Assembly (NCBI GenBank): GCA_916048095.2
Contig: OU696577.1
Span: forward strand, 7,259,440-7,323,439
DNA: 64,000 nucleotides
Direction: 5' to 3'
Source: Sacculina carcini
Lineage: Eukaryota > Arthropoda > Thecostraca > Sacculinidae
Every line of letters starts with the position of its first letter. The stretch's first letter is position 1. The notes under the pieces were generated by a model that was given only the letters and a program-made list of their open reading frames with translations, was not told where the DNA came from and made no database searches. This document shows, piece by piece, positions 45,546 to 57,260 of this stretch. A program made the position numbers and the translations under genes.

Positions 45546-48425
45546 TCAAAGACTCGTGGCTCCTGCCTTCCAAAGATCATATTTCTGTTTGAACGTTTGT
45601 GTTGTGGTCTGGTTGACAATTTCTTTGGGTAATATGTTCCAATAATCGATTGCCCTGTTTGGAAAGCTGTATTTTTGTATGTCTTTCTTGATTCTTTGTT
45701 TTTGAAGGCCGAAATTATGCTTTCTGTTTGATTTTGAGTGTCGAAATATGTTTTCGTTCTGAATTTGTTCTTTTTTTGTTAGGCATCTATAAATGGTGAT
45801 CAAATCGCCTCGTTTTCTTCTGTCTTCTAATGTTGGTAATGCCAGTTTCTGTAATCTCTCTGTGTAACTATATTTTTCAAGGGTTTTTATTGTTCTAGTA
45901 GCCGACCTTTGTACTCTTTCCAGTTTAACGATGTGTTTTTGTAAGTGCGGACTCCAGAATGCGGCTGCATACTCCAACGTTGGGCGGACTGTAGACACGA
46001 TCAGTTTTTTCATCATTTCCTCATCAATGTACGTGAACGCCGCCTTGATGTTTGCCATTGTATTATTGGCTTTCTTAACAACCTGTGTCACGTGGTTATC
46101 AGGCGATAGCCGTTTGTTGACGATAATCCCTAGGTCCTTTTCTTTTTCGACTTCTTGTAATTGTGTACCGCTCAGAATATATTTCTCCAAAGGTCTATTT
46201 TTTCCTTTTCCGAATCTAAGTATATGACATTTATCAACGTTGAAGGGCATTTGCCACTTGTAACTCCATTTTGATATTCCGTCGAGACAGTTTTGTAAAA
46301 CAACACAATCCTCCCGGCATGATACATTTTTTTGTAGTTTTAGGTCGTCTGCAAACATGTTCATATATATGCTGTCTGGTATAGCGTCTTCAATATCATT
46401 GACATATACAATGAAAAAGATCGGAGCCAACACGGTGCCCTGGGGCACTCCACTTTTCACTTCTCGCCATGATGAACAGTGGCCTCTCAGACAAGTCCTC
46501 ATTTGTCGATTGCTCAAGAAATTCTTCATCCACAGTGCGAGCTCTTTGTTGACTCCTCCTATTCTTGTCAATTTGCTCATTAGCTTTTCGTGGGGAATTT
46601 TATCAAACGCCTTTTCAAAGTCTATATAAATTGCGTCTGTCCATTGACCTCTCTCTTGAACATTTTCTGTAACACGACTGTAGAAACTTATCAGATTTGA
46701 TGTAGTACATCTTCGGCTTCTGAATCCGAATTGTTTTTCTGTAATAATCTCATTTTTCTCTAAATAGTTCATCCATTGCTTTTTTATAATTTTTTCCATT
46801 ATCTTGCACACTATGCTGGTCAGAGATATAGGTCTGTAGTTTTTAGCACTTTCATCATTCCCTTGTTTGAACAACGGTGTTACATTTGCCTTTTTCCATA
46901 TTTCGGGCACTTGTCCGGCTTCCAATGAGTGTTTCATTATAATTTCAAGTGGAACTTTCAGTGTTTCTGCGCACTCTTTCAGCACATAGCTCGCAACATT
47001 GTCCGGTCCAGTCGACTTGAATCTGTCCAGAGATTCCAGTTGCTTTTGGATCTCATGTTTGCTTACGACTATTGCAGGCATTTCGTTCAATGGTGCATTC
47101 TCTTCCTCTACTGGTAAATTCGATTCCTCTGTGAATACAGAGTGAAAACTTTCATTAAGAATTTCACAGATGTCATCTTCATTCGTATATTTCTGTCCTT
47201 TGTCAACTATGCTTTGTATTTTTTTCTTTATTTTTATACGGCTATTGATATAACCATAAAATAATTTGGGATCGTCTTTGCATCTTTCGACGACATTTTT
47301 TTCGAATCTTTTTTGTACTTCTCTTCTTATTCTTGTGTATTCATTCCTTGCTTTTTTGAAATTGTCACGGCTTTCGGTGTCTCTTTTTGTTCTGTATTTT
47401 GTCCACAGTACGTCTCTTTTTCTCTTAGCCTCCATACATTCTTTATTGAACCATTGCTTTTCCTTTCTGCAATGTTTTTTCATTGGGATATACTGGTTCA
47501 CACCTGCATGATATATCCTGCAAAAATCCTCATACTGCAGGTCAACATGTTTGTTTTCCAGCAGTTTGGCCCAATTTATATTTTTAAAGAATTCGTTTAG
47601 AGCTACAAATTTCCCTTTTTTGTAATCCATCACTGATTTTGATTCCGGTGCATGTATTACAATATCCTTCGCTAATATATACTCGAAGCATATTACCAGG
47701 TGGTCACTTTTTCCAAATGGTGATTCGTATCTTATCTTCTCAACCTGTTCGTCTCTTTTTGTGAACACAACATCTAGGCTTGACGGCTGATCATTTCCCC
47801 TCTGACGAGTGTCTTCGTTTATGTGTTGCGTTAGAAAGAAATCTTGGACCATTTCAACAATATCCTTTTTCAGCGATTTTGAGCTGCTTACAATGTCGGC
47901 TTCGTTCCAGTTGATATTACAGTTTAGATCGCCTGTAATAATGATATTTCTGTTTCTGCGCTCAGATTTTTCTAGAACTGCTCTTATTCCACTCGCAGTG
48001 GATTGTTCAAGGTCTTCGTATTCTTTCTGTGTCCATGCTTTTGTTTTCGGCGGCATGTAGACAACTACCACTGTAACAACGTCCTCATCTAGTATATCTA
48101 CCGCCAGCAATTCGGCTCCATCAGTGATGTTACATCTTTCAACGTTCAAGTGTTCCGAGGTCATTATTATAACTCCTCCTCCTTTTTTCATTTCTCTATC
48201 CTTTCTCCATATCTTATAGTTGTGAAAGTTTATTACGGCGTCTGAAATATCTCTATTCAGTTTTGTCTCAACAAGACATAATACATCTGGCTGCTTTTCC
48301 TTCAAATAATCTTTCAGTTCAAACCTTTTCGACAACATTCCGTCTAAGTTTGTGTAGACAATTTTTAGACTCTTTTTCTTATACAATTTATTCACATTTA
48401 CATTAGTCTCTTTGTGAGAAACCAT
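45546..48425 (-). CDS. LINE ORF2: endonuclease and reverse transcriptase
   Basis: 959 codons without interruption. The N-terminal APE-type endonuclease has VYTNLDGML, LVETKL (catalytic Glu), KKGGGVIIM, ITGDLNCNINW and GKSDHLVICF (the SDH motif). The central reverse transcriptase has NYRPISLTSIVCKIMEKII, IDFEKAFDKIPHEKL (Asp), SGVPQGTVLAPIFF and MFADDLKLQ (FADD active site). The C-terminal region has STVRPTLEYAAAFWSPHL and LERVQRSATRTIKTLEK, typical after RT in CR1/L2/Jockey-type elements. The enzyme would nick DNA and copy the element's RNA in place. Confidence 0.95.
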   Translation of the reverse strand: MVSHKETNVNVNKLYKKKSLKIVYTNLDGMLSKRFELKDYLKEKQPDVLCLVETKLNRDISDAVINFHNYKIWRKDREMKKGGGVIIMTSEHLNVERCNITDGAELLAVDILDEDVVTVVVVYMPPKTKAWTQKEYEDLEQSTASGIRAVLEKSERRNRNIIITGDLNCNINWNEADIVSSSKSLKKDIVEMVQDFFLTQHINEDTRQRGNDQPSSLDVVFTKRDEQVEKIRYESPFGKSDHLVICFEYILAKDIVIHAPESKSVMDYKKGKFVALNEFFKNINWAKLLENKHVDLQYEDFCRIYHAGVNQYIPMKKHCRKEKQWFNKECMEAKRKRDVLWTKYRTKRDTESRDNFKKARNEYTRIRREVQKRFEKNVVERCKDDPKLFYGYINSRIKIKKKIQSIVDKGQKYTNEDDICEILNESFHSVFTEESNLPVEEENAPLNEMPAIVVSKHEIQKQLESLDRFKSTGPDNVASYVLKECAETLKVPLEIIMKHSLEAGQVPEIWKKANVTPLFKQGNDESAKNYRPISLTSIVCKIMEKIIKKQWMNYLEKNEIITEKQFGFRSRRCTTSNLISFYSRVTENVQERGQWTDAIYIDFEKAFDKIPHEKLMSKLTRIGGVNKELALWMKNFLSNRQMRTCLRGHCSSWREVKSGVPQGTVLAPIFFIVYVNDIEDAIPDSIYMNMFADDLKLQKNVSCREDCVVLQNCLDGISKWSYKWQMPFNVDKCHILRFGKGKNRPLEKYILSGTQLQEVEKEKDLGIIVNKRLSPDNHVTQVVKKANNTMANIKAAFTYIDEEMMKKLIVSTVRPTLEYAAAFWSPHLQKHIVKLERVQRSATRTIKTLEKYSYTERLQKLALPTLEDRRKRGDLITIYRCLTKKEQIQNENIFRHSKSNRKHNFGLQKQRIKKDIQKYSFPNRAIDYWNILPKEIVNQTTTQTFKQKYDLWKAGATSL

Positions 48426-48558
48426 TTTTTCACTTGTAGACCCATAACTCTGTAAAAAAAATGACGCTTTTCTTCTTCGGTTCTTTCCTCATTTTTCTCT
48501 TTCGCATCTTGAACAAGTCTTTTTACCTTTTCTCGGTCTTCTTTAATCATGTATCTGC

Positions 48559-49230
48559 TCACCAAACATTTTTTAGTTCATCATTCTCCTTTAGTTTCCT
48601 GGCATTATTCATCACCGTGTCTACTTTTGATGCATTTGCATAAGTAACTTTCAAAGGTCGGTGCTTGCCCTTTTCAAAAAAGCCCAGTCTCGTAAATTCT
48701 TCGACATTTTCTTCGTTTTCTTCTTCGGTGATGGTTTTCATGATCTCCTTTATTTTTTTCATTTCGCTTTTATCTTTTTGCACTTTGTTTCTATTGTCTT
48801 CCTCCTCGATTCCGAAGAAAACAACAGATTTATTCACCTCTGCTGTTTCTTTGATCAGTCTAGGGCTTTGCCTTATGATTTCCTTCACCTCCTTTTTCAT
48901 GTCAATGTTTTTGTATTGTTTGTCAATTTGATCCGCTTTCTTTTCAACAGAATTTATTTCTGCTTTCAGCTTCATAATCACTTTGTCCTTCTCTTCATTG
49001 TCCTTTTTTAGCTTGATGTTTTGGTTTTTGACCTCTTCGAGACTTTTCTTCATATATAACAATTCGCTCTCTATCTCTTCAATTTTTGTCATCATTTTAT
49101 CAAGTTTATCCTCCTCCTTTCTTTTGTCCTTTTTAGGCTTATCACTCATTTCTAACCTGAGAGGATCCTTGGTGTCCAGTCGATGACGCTCAGTGTAGGC
49201 CATTTCGATCACAACACACACACACTTCAA
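48559..49230 (-). CDS. LINE ORF1: coiled-coil RNA-binding protein, apparently cut short
   Basis: About 223 codons from the first Met; MAYTERHRLD a few codons in may be the true start. A highly charged coiled coil (KIEEIESELLYMKKSLEEVK) is followed by an RRM-like part (SVVFFGIEEEDN, HRPLKVTYANAS) and MNNARKLKEN. The frame stops at 48559-48561. A peptide with the expected continuation (SRYMIKEDREKVKRLVQ) follows in another frame as far as ORF2, so a 1-nt frameshift probably removes about 45 residues. Confidence 0.82.
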   Translation of the reverse strand: MKCVCVVIEMAYTERHRLDTKDPLRLEMSDKPKKDKRKEEDKLDKMMTKIEEIESELLYMKKSLEEVKNQNIKLKKDNEEKDKVIMKLKAEINSVEKKADQIDKQYKNIDMKKEVKEIIRQSPRLIKETAEVNKSVVFFGIEEEDNRNKVQKDKSEMKKIKEIMKTITEEENEENVEEFTRLGFFEKGKHRPLKVTYANASKVDTVMNNARKLKENDELKNVW

Positions 49231-49310
49231 TCACAAGTTCAGTAAGCTCAAGGTCACTACGCTCTTATCACAACCTCACTCGACCACAACACAACACAAA
49301 CTGATTGGCT

Positions 49311-49337
49311 GTGTGTGTGTGTGTGTGTGTTTGTGTA
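49311..49337 (+). repeat. (GT)n at the exon 11 acceptor
   Basis: TG run passing into TTTGTGTAG, with the exon directly after. Confidence 0.93.
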
Positions 49338-49338
49338 G

Positions 49339-49433
49339 GTGAATGGACGTGTGTTGGCTGGCAGGTGTCATTTGAATGCGTCTGCTATCATCAAGGGTCT
49401 GGCTGACTCGGTCATCAAGATCATATTGCTCAG
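49339..49433 (+). CDS. MPDZ/PATJ: PATJ/MPDZ-like scaffold, exon 11: end of PDZ8
   Basis: Starts after TTTGTGTAG in phase 0 and ends with 2 nt (AG) at GTAACA. Encodes VNGRVLAGRCHLNASAIIKG and VIKIILL: the turn after beta-D/E, alpha-B with His at its first position (CHLNASAIIK, class-I type), and the last strand. MPDZ PDZ8 has GRSHQNASxIIK at this place, a close match that anchors orthology. Confidence 0.95.
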
Positions 49434-51386
<1,953 letters not shown>

Positions 51387-51456
51387 ACGTAAGAGCGGTC
51401 TAGACAACCTGGCCGTACAGCCACTGATTAATTTTCCCACTATTCTGCACGAGGAG
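51387..51456 (+). CDS. MPDZ/PATJ: PATJ/MPDZ-like scaffold, exon 12: short linker after PDZ8
   Basis: Starts after TTTCAG with 1 nt completing an Arg codon from exon 11; 23 further codons; phase-0 end at GAGGAG|GTGATT. Encodes RKSGLDNLAVQPL, close to the FIRNKDAVNQMAV-type stretch after MPDZ PDZ8, and then INFPTILHEE. The donor is ordinary. Confidence 0.85.
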
Positions 51457-52007
51457 GTGATTGAATACCCACTGAACACAAACACACACATACAGAAACA
51501 CACACACACTCACACATAACTCCCGAGTAGCTCAGTTGTTAGGCGCTGAACTCTCGTGTCAGAGGTTAGCGGTTCGAATCCTGGCCCGGGTTCGTTCATT
51601 AACACCTCTGCTTGAGTTTACCGGGAGTCACCACTGTAGATGGACACACAGTGGGGCGCGCCATATAGTCTAAAAACTGGCTGGTGTGCGCTTAAAACGA
51701 CAATTACAACAACACAGACACAAACACTCATACTGAACATACTCACACACACATGTGTATGTGCATATGTGTGTGTGAGTGTGTGAACACACGCACTTAT
51801 ACACTCATACATACATGCACACAAACACATGCACACACATATGCATATACACGCTTGAGTAGACATATGTATATGTCCAAAGACGTAGTTGGAGGTAGTT
51901 AGATTAGTCATCCATTCATCCATAAGTCATATTGGTTACATAGTCGTCCAATACATTAATATATATGGTTTTACTGTGATTCAAGCATGTCGCTGTTGTT
52001 TTCTCAG
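51457..52007 (+). other. Intron 12
   Basis: 551 bp, GTGATT to TTCTCAG. A CA-rich run (51478-51518) begins about 20 nt after the donor. A tRNA-derived SINE (51521-51714) and more mixed TG/CA sequence (51715-51850) follow. The 3' end has a normal pyrimidine tract (TTGTTTTCTCAG). Confidence 0.85.
51521..51714 (+). mobile_element. tRNA-derived SINE, second family (single copy here)
   Basis: Head resembles a tRNA: CCCGAGTAGCTCAGTTG (acceptor start and D arm with A box) and GGTTCGAATCC (B box), ending CCCGGG. The T stem pairs poorly, so it is not a working tRNA. A body follows with TTTACCGGGAGTCACCAC and GCGCCATATAGTC, ending in an AAC-rich tail. Confidence 0.7.
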
Positions 52008-52064
52008 ACTCCCGAAGAGAAATATGCCAAATACAAAGGCCTGCGCAACGTCAAAGTGAAAAAG
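52008..52064 (+). CDS. MPDZ/PATJ: PATJ/MPDZ-like scaffold, exon 13: start of PDZ9
   Basis: A 19-codon phase-0 exon between TTCTCAG and GTGGGT. Encodes TPEEKYAKYKGLRNVKVKK, where GLRNVKVKK is the first PDZ strand. MPDZ PDZ9 begins with an FKNVQHLEL-type strand at the same place. It is short but its phase, borders and fit with exon 14 make it secure. Confidence 0.88.
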
Positions 52065-53926
52065 GTGGGTGAAACAGTGAACAACGAAAAAGGTGCTGTC
52101 ACAGTTTATGCACGTGAAATTTTCCTATCTTTAATATCCTTTTTTATAAGGATCTTCTGCTTTTTGGATGTATATTGTAATTTTGTACATTATATTTTTA
52201 TTTCCGTTCAGTTTTGTTGTGTTTACTTTGCTATAATTACCTTGTTACAATGAAATATATTTTATTATAGTTTAAGCTAGTATCTCCCTGAACAAATTCA
52301 TTGCATAAATTTATTTAGCTTTTTTTCATCAAACTTTAATAGATAAATAGCGCAAGAGCGAGGATTTTTGACAGCATTGCACATGACAAACAGGAATATT
52401 ATTTTTAGCGAAGCAATAAAACATTTATTTATTGTAATTTTATTTTTTGCGGCGGATATGTGTGAATTGAGTTCACGACGGGAACGTGTTGTAGCATTAA
52501 CTCGCTAAGTCTTTGATAGTGTCTGTGTGAGTGAGTTAAGCCTGCCAAGCTCATTTGCTACTAAGCTGCCTGAATATAGTCTTCAAGACTAACACTTCAA
52601 AATGCTTTTCAGATAAAAAATGTCTCAATGTGTTGCTAGTTGAGCAGATTTATTATAGATCAACTGATGTTTTATTGCTTTTTTTAAGAAGAATACTGTA
52701 GAATTGTTGTAAACATTTGGCTTGACATCTTGTGTCGGGAATATCAATAAACTGAGCTTCTATTGCTGATAATTCAGCAAAGTTTTGACTGTGTTTCAAA
52801 TATTTGAATAGACAACACGATTGTTATTGTCAAAAGTGAGTTGGAAATTGTCTTTGCTTCAATAACAAGTCAAAATACGATGCAGTAGATATATTATATA
52901 AATATGTTGCAGCAAAACATATAATATTAAATAGGAATTAATTGTAAATAATGAAATGACGAAACAATTTAAGAAATTAAATCAAAATAATCTAAATTAA
53001 AATTTTTTAGGTTGATAAAAAAATGTTTTCGTTTTTTTAACTGTGTTCTTGTTTTGGGAAAATATTCACTTATTGAGTATTTTTAATGTTCTGGTAAATT
53101 CGGCAGTGAGCCAGCCATGATTATAGGCCAATTATAGGGCTAGGATTATTTCTGTTATTGTCCCGTGTCTGTCGATTATAAACACTACTGATTATTTTCA
53201 CCTTATTTGGTTTGTTCCACTACTGCTGACATTCTGGATAGATTGATTGAGTTAGCGTAGATTTGTGTCGAGGCTCGGGGGGATGGCAGTCATCATGCAT
53301 TAGTGTTCAAAGTTGACTCAGTTGGTCAATTGCCTGAGAGCCTCAACCATTTTATGCCTAGTCAATTACAACACACCTCCCTCAATGAAAAGTATATTTT
53401 ATATACACACATTTGTCGTGTATTGTTACTTTTTTTCCTATGCTGATTTTGATGGTAATATACCCAACGAACTGAACTCAGCAGAATTGTCGGGGGGGGG
53501 GGGGGTATAATTACATATTCATATACCTCAGCCAATTTGTCTGGGGTATATTTTGTTCCCCATGCCCCCAGGATCTACGCCCATGTTCATTCTACACCAT
53601 TTTTGCACCGCTCAGAAAACTGAGATGTTGACGAACTGAGTGTTGCCACTTGTGTCACGAACTCTTCTGTACTGTTCTATCTCTCTGTTTTCCCGGGGAG
53701 GGATACTCCCCCGCGCCTCGGGGGTAAAATTCCAACGTGAGAGCTTGCGTTTTGTGAGCCTAACCTAATGAGTTAATTGTCTGTCAAGGACAAAAAGTGT
53801 ACTATAAGAGTCCTGTAAGTATTGATCAAGTCATTTTAGCCAGGATTTTCCAAGTTCTACTTGTCTGATATCATATCTGAAAAATCAGGATTTGCTTGCT
53901 GATTTTTTTCTCGGATGTTGTTGTAG
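52065..53926 (+). other. Intron 13
   Basis: 1.9 kb of very AT-rich sequence, GTGGGT to TTGTAG, with no TG array at either end. It has a 14-nt G run (53492-53505). No gene seen. Confidence 0.8.
53492..53505. repeat. (G)14 homopolymer
   Basis: Fourteen consecutive G in an AT-rich intron. Confidence 0.9.
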
Positions 53927-54028
53927 GGCAACCAGGGTCTGGGCATAATGATATTTGAGGGAAAACACGCGGAACTTGGTCGCGGCATCTTCATCTCCGA
54001 CCTGCAGCCGGGAAGTCCTGCAGAACAG
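53927..54028 (+). CDS. MPDZ/PATJ: PATJ/MPDZ-like scaffold, exon 14: PDZ9 core
   Basis: 34 codons, phase 0 on both sides, between TTGTTGTAG and GTACTC. Encodes GNQGLGIMIFEGKHAELG, the PDZ carboxylate loop GLGI and beta-B, then RGIFISDLQPGSPAEQ. It continues directly as AGLIVGD in exon 15. Sequence similarity to MPDZ PDZ9 is moderate; the position in order of domains gives the assignment. Confidence 0.93.
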
Positions 54029-54091
54029 GTACTCCACACAGATTGATGTAGTCCTGCCTCTCAAACTCTCCACATCTGTTGAGCTCTTCCT

Positions 54092-54183
54092 ATACATCAG
54101 GACACCGCATGGTGGTAATAGTGCACTTGCACTCTTCCCATGTCATAGGACTTGCCTATAATTAATAATAGTAATAATTTATA
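54092..54183 (+). repeat. Short dispersed repeat, copy 2
   Basis: Contains CATGGTGGTAATAGTGCAC, ACTCTTCCCATG and TTGCCTATAATTAATAAT, as in copies 1 and 3. Confidence 0.7.
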
Positions 54184-54571
54184 CACATTCTGGCGTGAAA
54201 TTTACATTTTCGCCATGCAGTCAGCAATGAACGTCATCAATATGTGATATCTGATTGATAGTTGAAATATTGAAGTATATATGGTAAATATAACATTTTC
54301 AAATTGGTAATTATGTGTAACATGGTAAATTATGTGTGATATTATCATTATTATTATTATTATACAGTACTAATATTATTATACAGTACTAATATTATTA
54401 TACAGTACTAATTAATAACAGTACTAATGTGATATCGCCACTCGAAAAATGAAAATATACACACTTATTTATACAGTACAATTATGTCTACTTCGTATCT
54501 TCTAATGTCTTCCAATACATATTCTCAATCTTATCCAACGTAAATTGTATAGACTGCGCACTTCTGTGGAA

Positions 54572-54626
<55 letters not shown>

Positions 54627-54663
54627 CTGTTTGTGTATGTGTGTGTGTGTTTGTGTGTATCTT

Positions 54664-54698
<35 letters not shown>

Positions 54699-54783
54699 GT
54701 GTGTGTATCTTTGTGTGTGTGTGTGTGTGTATGTATGTGTGTATATATATATGTGTGTGTGTGTATCTGTGTGTGTGTGTGTG
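54572..54783. repeat. TG-rich tract
   Basis: Several TG runs separated by ATCT, TTTG and ATGTATG, with a short ATATATAT. Confidence 0.95.
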
Positions 54784-55182
54784 AAAGAAAGAAACATGTA
54801 TTGGCGCTCAGACTGTTAGTATGGAGCGCTGCTCCAATTCACAACACATAATATACTATATACATCGCAAATATATACACAATATCAATATATAACAGCA
54901 TTAGTTTGAAAATTCATAAAATGTCCTTATCAGCAGTTCATACGATCATATCAAAGACCATGCAAGGTCCATCGCAATTGTTTATCATGCAACGCACATT
55001 TTCAAGCATTCATCGACAAATTTAGCAAGATTCTTCATAACATCAATGTTTTTGCACTTCATCAATTTGACAAATTTGTATTGCGCTTGCACTTGCCAGT
55101 ATTGTTCCGGTATATATTTTGTCCTCAGTTGTACTATAGTCGGGTTCTGACACTGTATCATCATGTGGTACTCGTCTCCAAT

Positions 55183-55226
<44 letters not shown>

Positions 55227-55847
55227 TGTGTGTGAGTGTTTGTGTGTATTGAAGTACATGATATTCTAAGGCACTTGTGTTTGCAAATTGGCCAGTTTGT
55301 TATTAAGTTCCTGATTTCTACCGTAAATGAACACATTGTCTTATCTGAACACGCCTTACATTGGCCTCTTGGTCTGATTGGTGTTCAATTGTGGCTCTTG
55401 TGACACCATTAACTCCCCAAATAAGACTGTTTGAATGACGTGCGTTATTGGTGGTGTTTGTGTGGCAGTTCACTGTATCGACCTTGTTTTGAATAAGCAC
55501 GGCCTGTCTATTTGTACAATTGATTTTTCACATGTACAAAGAAGACAAAAGAAAGCCTATATGAAATAATATTTATTATCATTAATATATTCACTAAATT
55601 CGCCACCGTACATTTTTTGCTTCAGTCTTTTGCACTTGCTAATTGTTCCGGCTTATGTCTATCTTTCTGTCTTTGAACGTAACTTTTTCCTGGGTGGTAT
55701 CAAACATGTGACTTTTGTACATTCGTTCGATGAACGCCTGCCGTGTATGTGCGTATGCGTGTGTCTGCGTGTGTGTGTATGTGTGCGATTGATACCCACG
55801 CATACAGCAATCGCCCAGTAGTCATTGATAATCGATTCGAGACGCAC

Positions 55848-55871
55848 TTGTGTGTGTGTGTGTGTGTGTGT
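55848..55871 (+). repeat. (TG)n at the exon 15 acceptor
   Basis: About 12 TG units, 8 nt before the exon (TTGACACAG). Confidence 0.94.
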
Positions 55872-55879
55872 TGACACAG

Positions 55880-55951
55880 GCGGGTTTGATCGTGGGAGAT
55901 CTGATTTTGTGTGTTAACTCGGATGAGCTCGTCAACGCTGACTACGATACG
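55880..55951 (+). CDS. MPDZ/PATJ: PATJ/MPDZ-like scaffold, exon 15: PDZ9 continued
   Basis: 24 codons, phase 0 on both sides, between TTGACACAG and GTGAGC. Encodes AGLIVGDLILCVNSDELVNA and DYDT. GDLILCVN is the standard PDZ strand GD-IL-VN, and the following turn leads into the alpha-B helix in exon 16. Confidence 0.93.
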
Positions 55952-55985
55952 GTGAGCACTTACACACTGACACACACATTTCACA

Positions 55986-56017
<32 letters not shown>

Positions 56018-56437
56018 AACGTCACAAGGCCGTATAGTGCGTGTCTGTTAGTTGTCGATAAGTGAGACGTTGGTGCAAGTTACAGTTTGTCAATTTTTCA
56101 CGTGGCTTTTTGTCGTGTGTGCTTCTTTTTCGTGTTAGTGTTTTGTGTGGTAAATTATTATATATCATTTATTTACACTCTTGGCCTTCATGATGTCATC
56201 TTCCCGCTAAACTTATTTTGTATTAGTTTTTATATATTCTGTGATTTATTTGGCAATGTCCTATGATAATTTATATAAGATTAGTAGTGTGGACGTTTTC
56301 TCTTGGCCATCTTCACCTTGCTGTTGAGTTTGCTTTTGACCTGACCTGACCCAGCAATGACCTGCCGTGCTGAAGAATCTACACACGTATCTATGTGTGT
56401 GTATGTGTATGTGTGTGTATGTGTGTGTGTGTTGTAG
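55952..56437 (+). other. Intron 15
   Basis: 486 bp. Donor GTGAGC is followed within 10 nt by ACACACTGACACACACA (55962-55978). A TG run follows (55987-56011). The end is TG-rich (56394-56431) and abuts GTTGTAG. A CA-start/TG-end intron. Confidence 0.87.
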
Positions 56438-56624
56438 GCGGCCGCCATTTTGAAGCGCAGCGAGGGAGTATTGTCACTGTGGATCTGTAATTCAAACAAA
56501 ACAGCTGATCAGCGGCGGGCCTCAGCCGTATCAGCTCATTCAGCCGTGTCAGCTCATTCAGCCGTGTCAGCTCATTCAGCTGCAGCCGACTCAGCCTCTC
56601 AACATAATGAGCCTCAAAAACCTC
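56438..56624 (+). CDS. MPDZ/PATJ: PATJ/MPDZ-like scaffold, exon 16: end of PDZ9 and linker
   Basis: Starts after GTTGTAG in phase 0 and ends with 1 nt at consensus GTGAGT. Encodes AAAILKRSEGVLSLWI, the alpha-B helix and last strand of PDZ9. A Ser/Ala/His-rich linker follows with a 6-residue unit SAVSAH repeated three times (18-bp coding repeat at about 56521-56580), and it ends in NEPQKP. The single left-over C joins the first 2 nt of exon 17. Confidence 0.88.
56521..56580 (+). repeat. Coding 18-bp tandem repeat in exon 16
   Basis: About three in-frame copies of TCAGCCGTGTCAGCTCAT, encoding SAVSAH. Confidence 0.9.
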
Positions 56625-57149
56625 GTGAGTCAATGTGCCTCATTCTGTCTCGTGCTCATTCTTACATGCCTTCTTGCGTATCTTCTGTTTTATCTGCTCT
56701 TGTGCTCTTTCTGGCGTCTATCTCATCTCTCTCTCTCTTTCTCATGTCTCTTTCGCAGTGAAAACACCGTTTGCAATTATATTTGCGCACATTTCATTCC
56801 CATTAGAACACATTAACCAGAATGGCATGATACATTGCTCATTCAACTGTTGATCGTACAAGGATTATTAATTGGTCAATTATATGGTTATATTGTAATA
56901 TCAATAGATTGAAGGCCCATTGGCGCGGTTTCATGCGTTTGCACGTTCTATTGTGCATGTAACATATGCTAATATCTTTATTGTTTATTTTAATATTCCA
57001 CTCATTATTGTATGTATTAATTATTATTGTGTATATATACTTAAATTTAGTGTTTTATGGATTATTTTCGCCTGATTTTTGTCTCTTTTTTTATAAGTTC
57101 TCAATTTTTCCTAACTAAAACCGTATTTCTCAAACTATTTATACCATTT

Positions 57150-57260
57150 GGGCGCTTCCAGTACATGGGGTCACTGCATGGTGGTAATAGTGCACTTGCA
57201 CTCTTCCCATGTCACTGGATTTGCCTGTAATTAATAATCATAATAATTATAATAATAATA
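57150..57260 (+). repeat. Short dispersed repeat, copy 3
   Basis: Longest copy: GGGCGCTTCCAGTACATGGG, CATGGTGGTAATAGTGCAC, ACTCTTCCCATG, then an AATAAT-type tail. Confidence 0.75.

Larger units (their letters stand above)
45490..49300 (-). mobile_element. Near-intact LINE (CR1/L2-like non-LTR retrotransposon)
   Basis: Minus-strand element with ORF1 (49230-48559) and a complete 959-codon ORF2 (48425-45546). The 3' end is short and finishes in a CA run (TG run 45500-45520 on the plus strand), in the style of LINEs with microsatellite tails. The outer borders are estimates; I could not define a target duplication because both ends lie in TG/CA-rich sequence. Structural integrity suggests recent activity. 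It is inserted antisense in intron 10. Confidence 0.9.
41406..49338 (+). other. Intron 10
   Basis: 7.9 kb, beginning GTGCCAATACACACAC (CA run 41411-41440) and ending with a TG run (49311-49330) and TTGTGTAG. Holds a hAT-like MITE (41708-41940), CA and TG arrays (42103-42381, 42821-42887), MITE copy 4 (44630-44815), TG-rich tract (45027-45261) and a near-intact LINE (about 45490-49300). Confidence 0.88.
54029..55879 (+). other. Intron 14
   Basis: 1.9 kb, GTACTC to GACACAG. Contains dispersed repeat copy 2 (54092-54183), ATTATTATACAGTACTA repeats (54340-54430), a large TG-rich tract (54572-54783), a TG run (55185-55223) and the acceptor TG run (55848-55871). No gene seen. Confidence 0.85.

Noticed and set aside
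51521..51590. Functional tRNA gene
   Set aside because: The acceptor ends pair but the T stem does not, and the anticodon stem is irregular; a SINE body follows.
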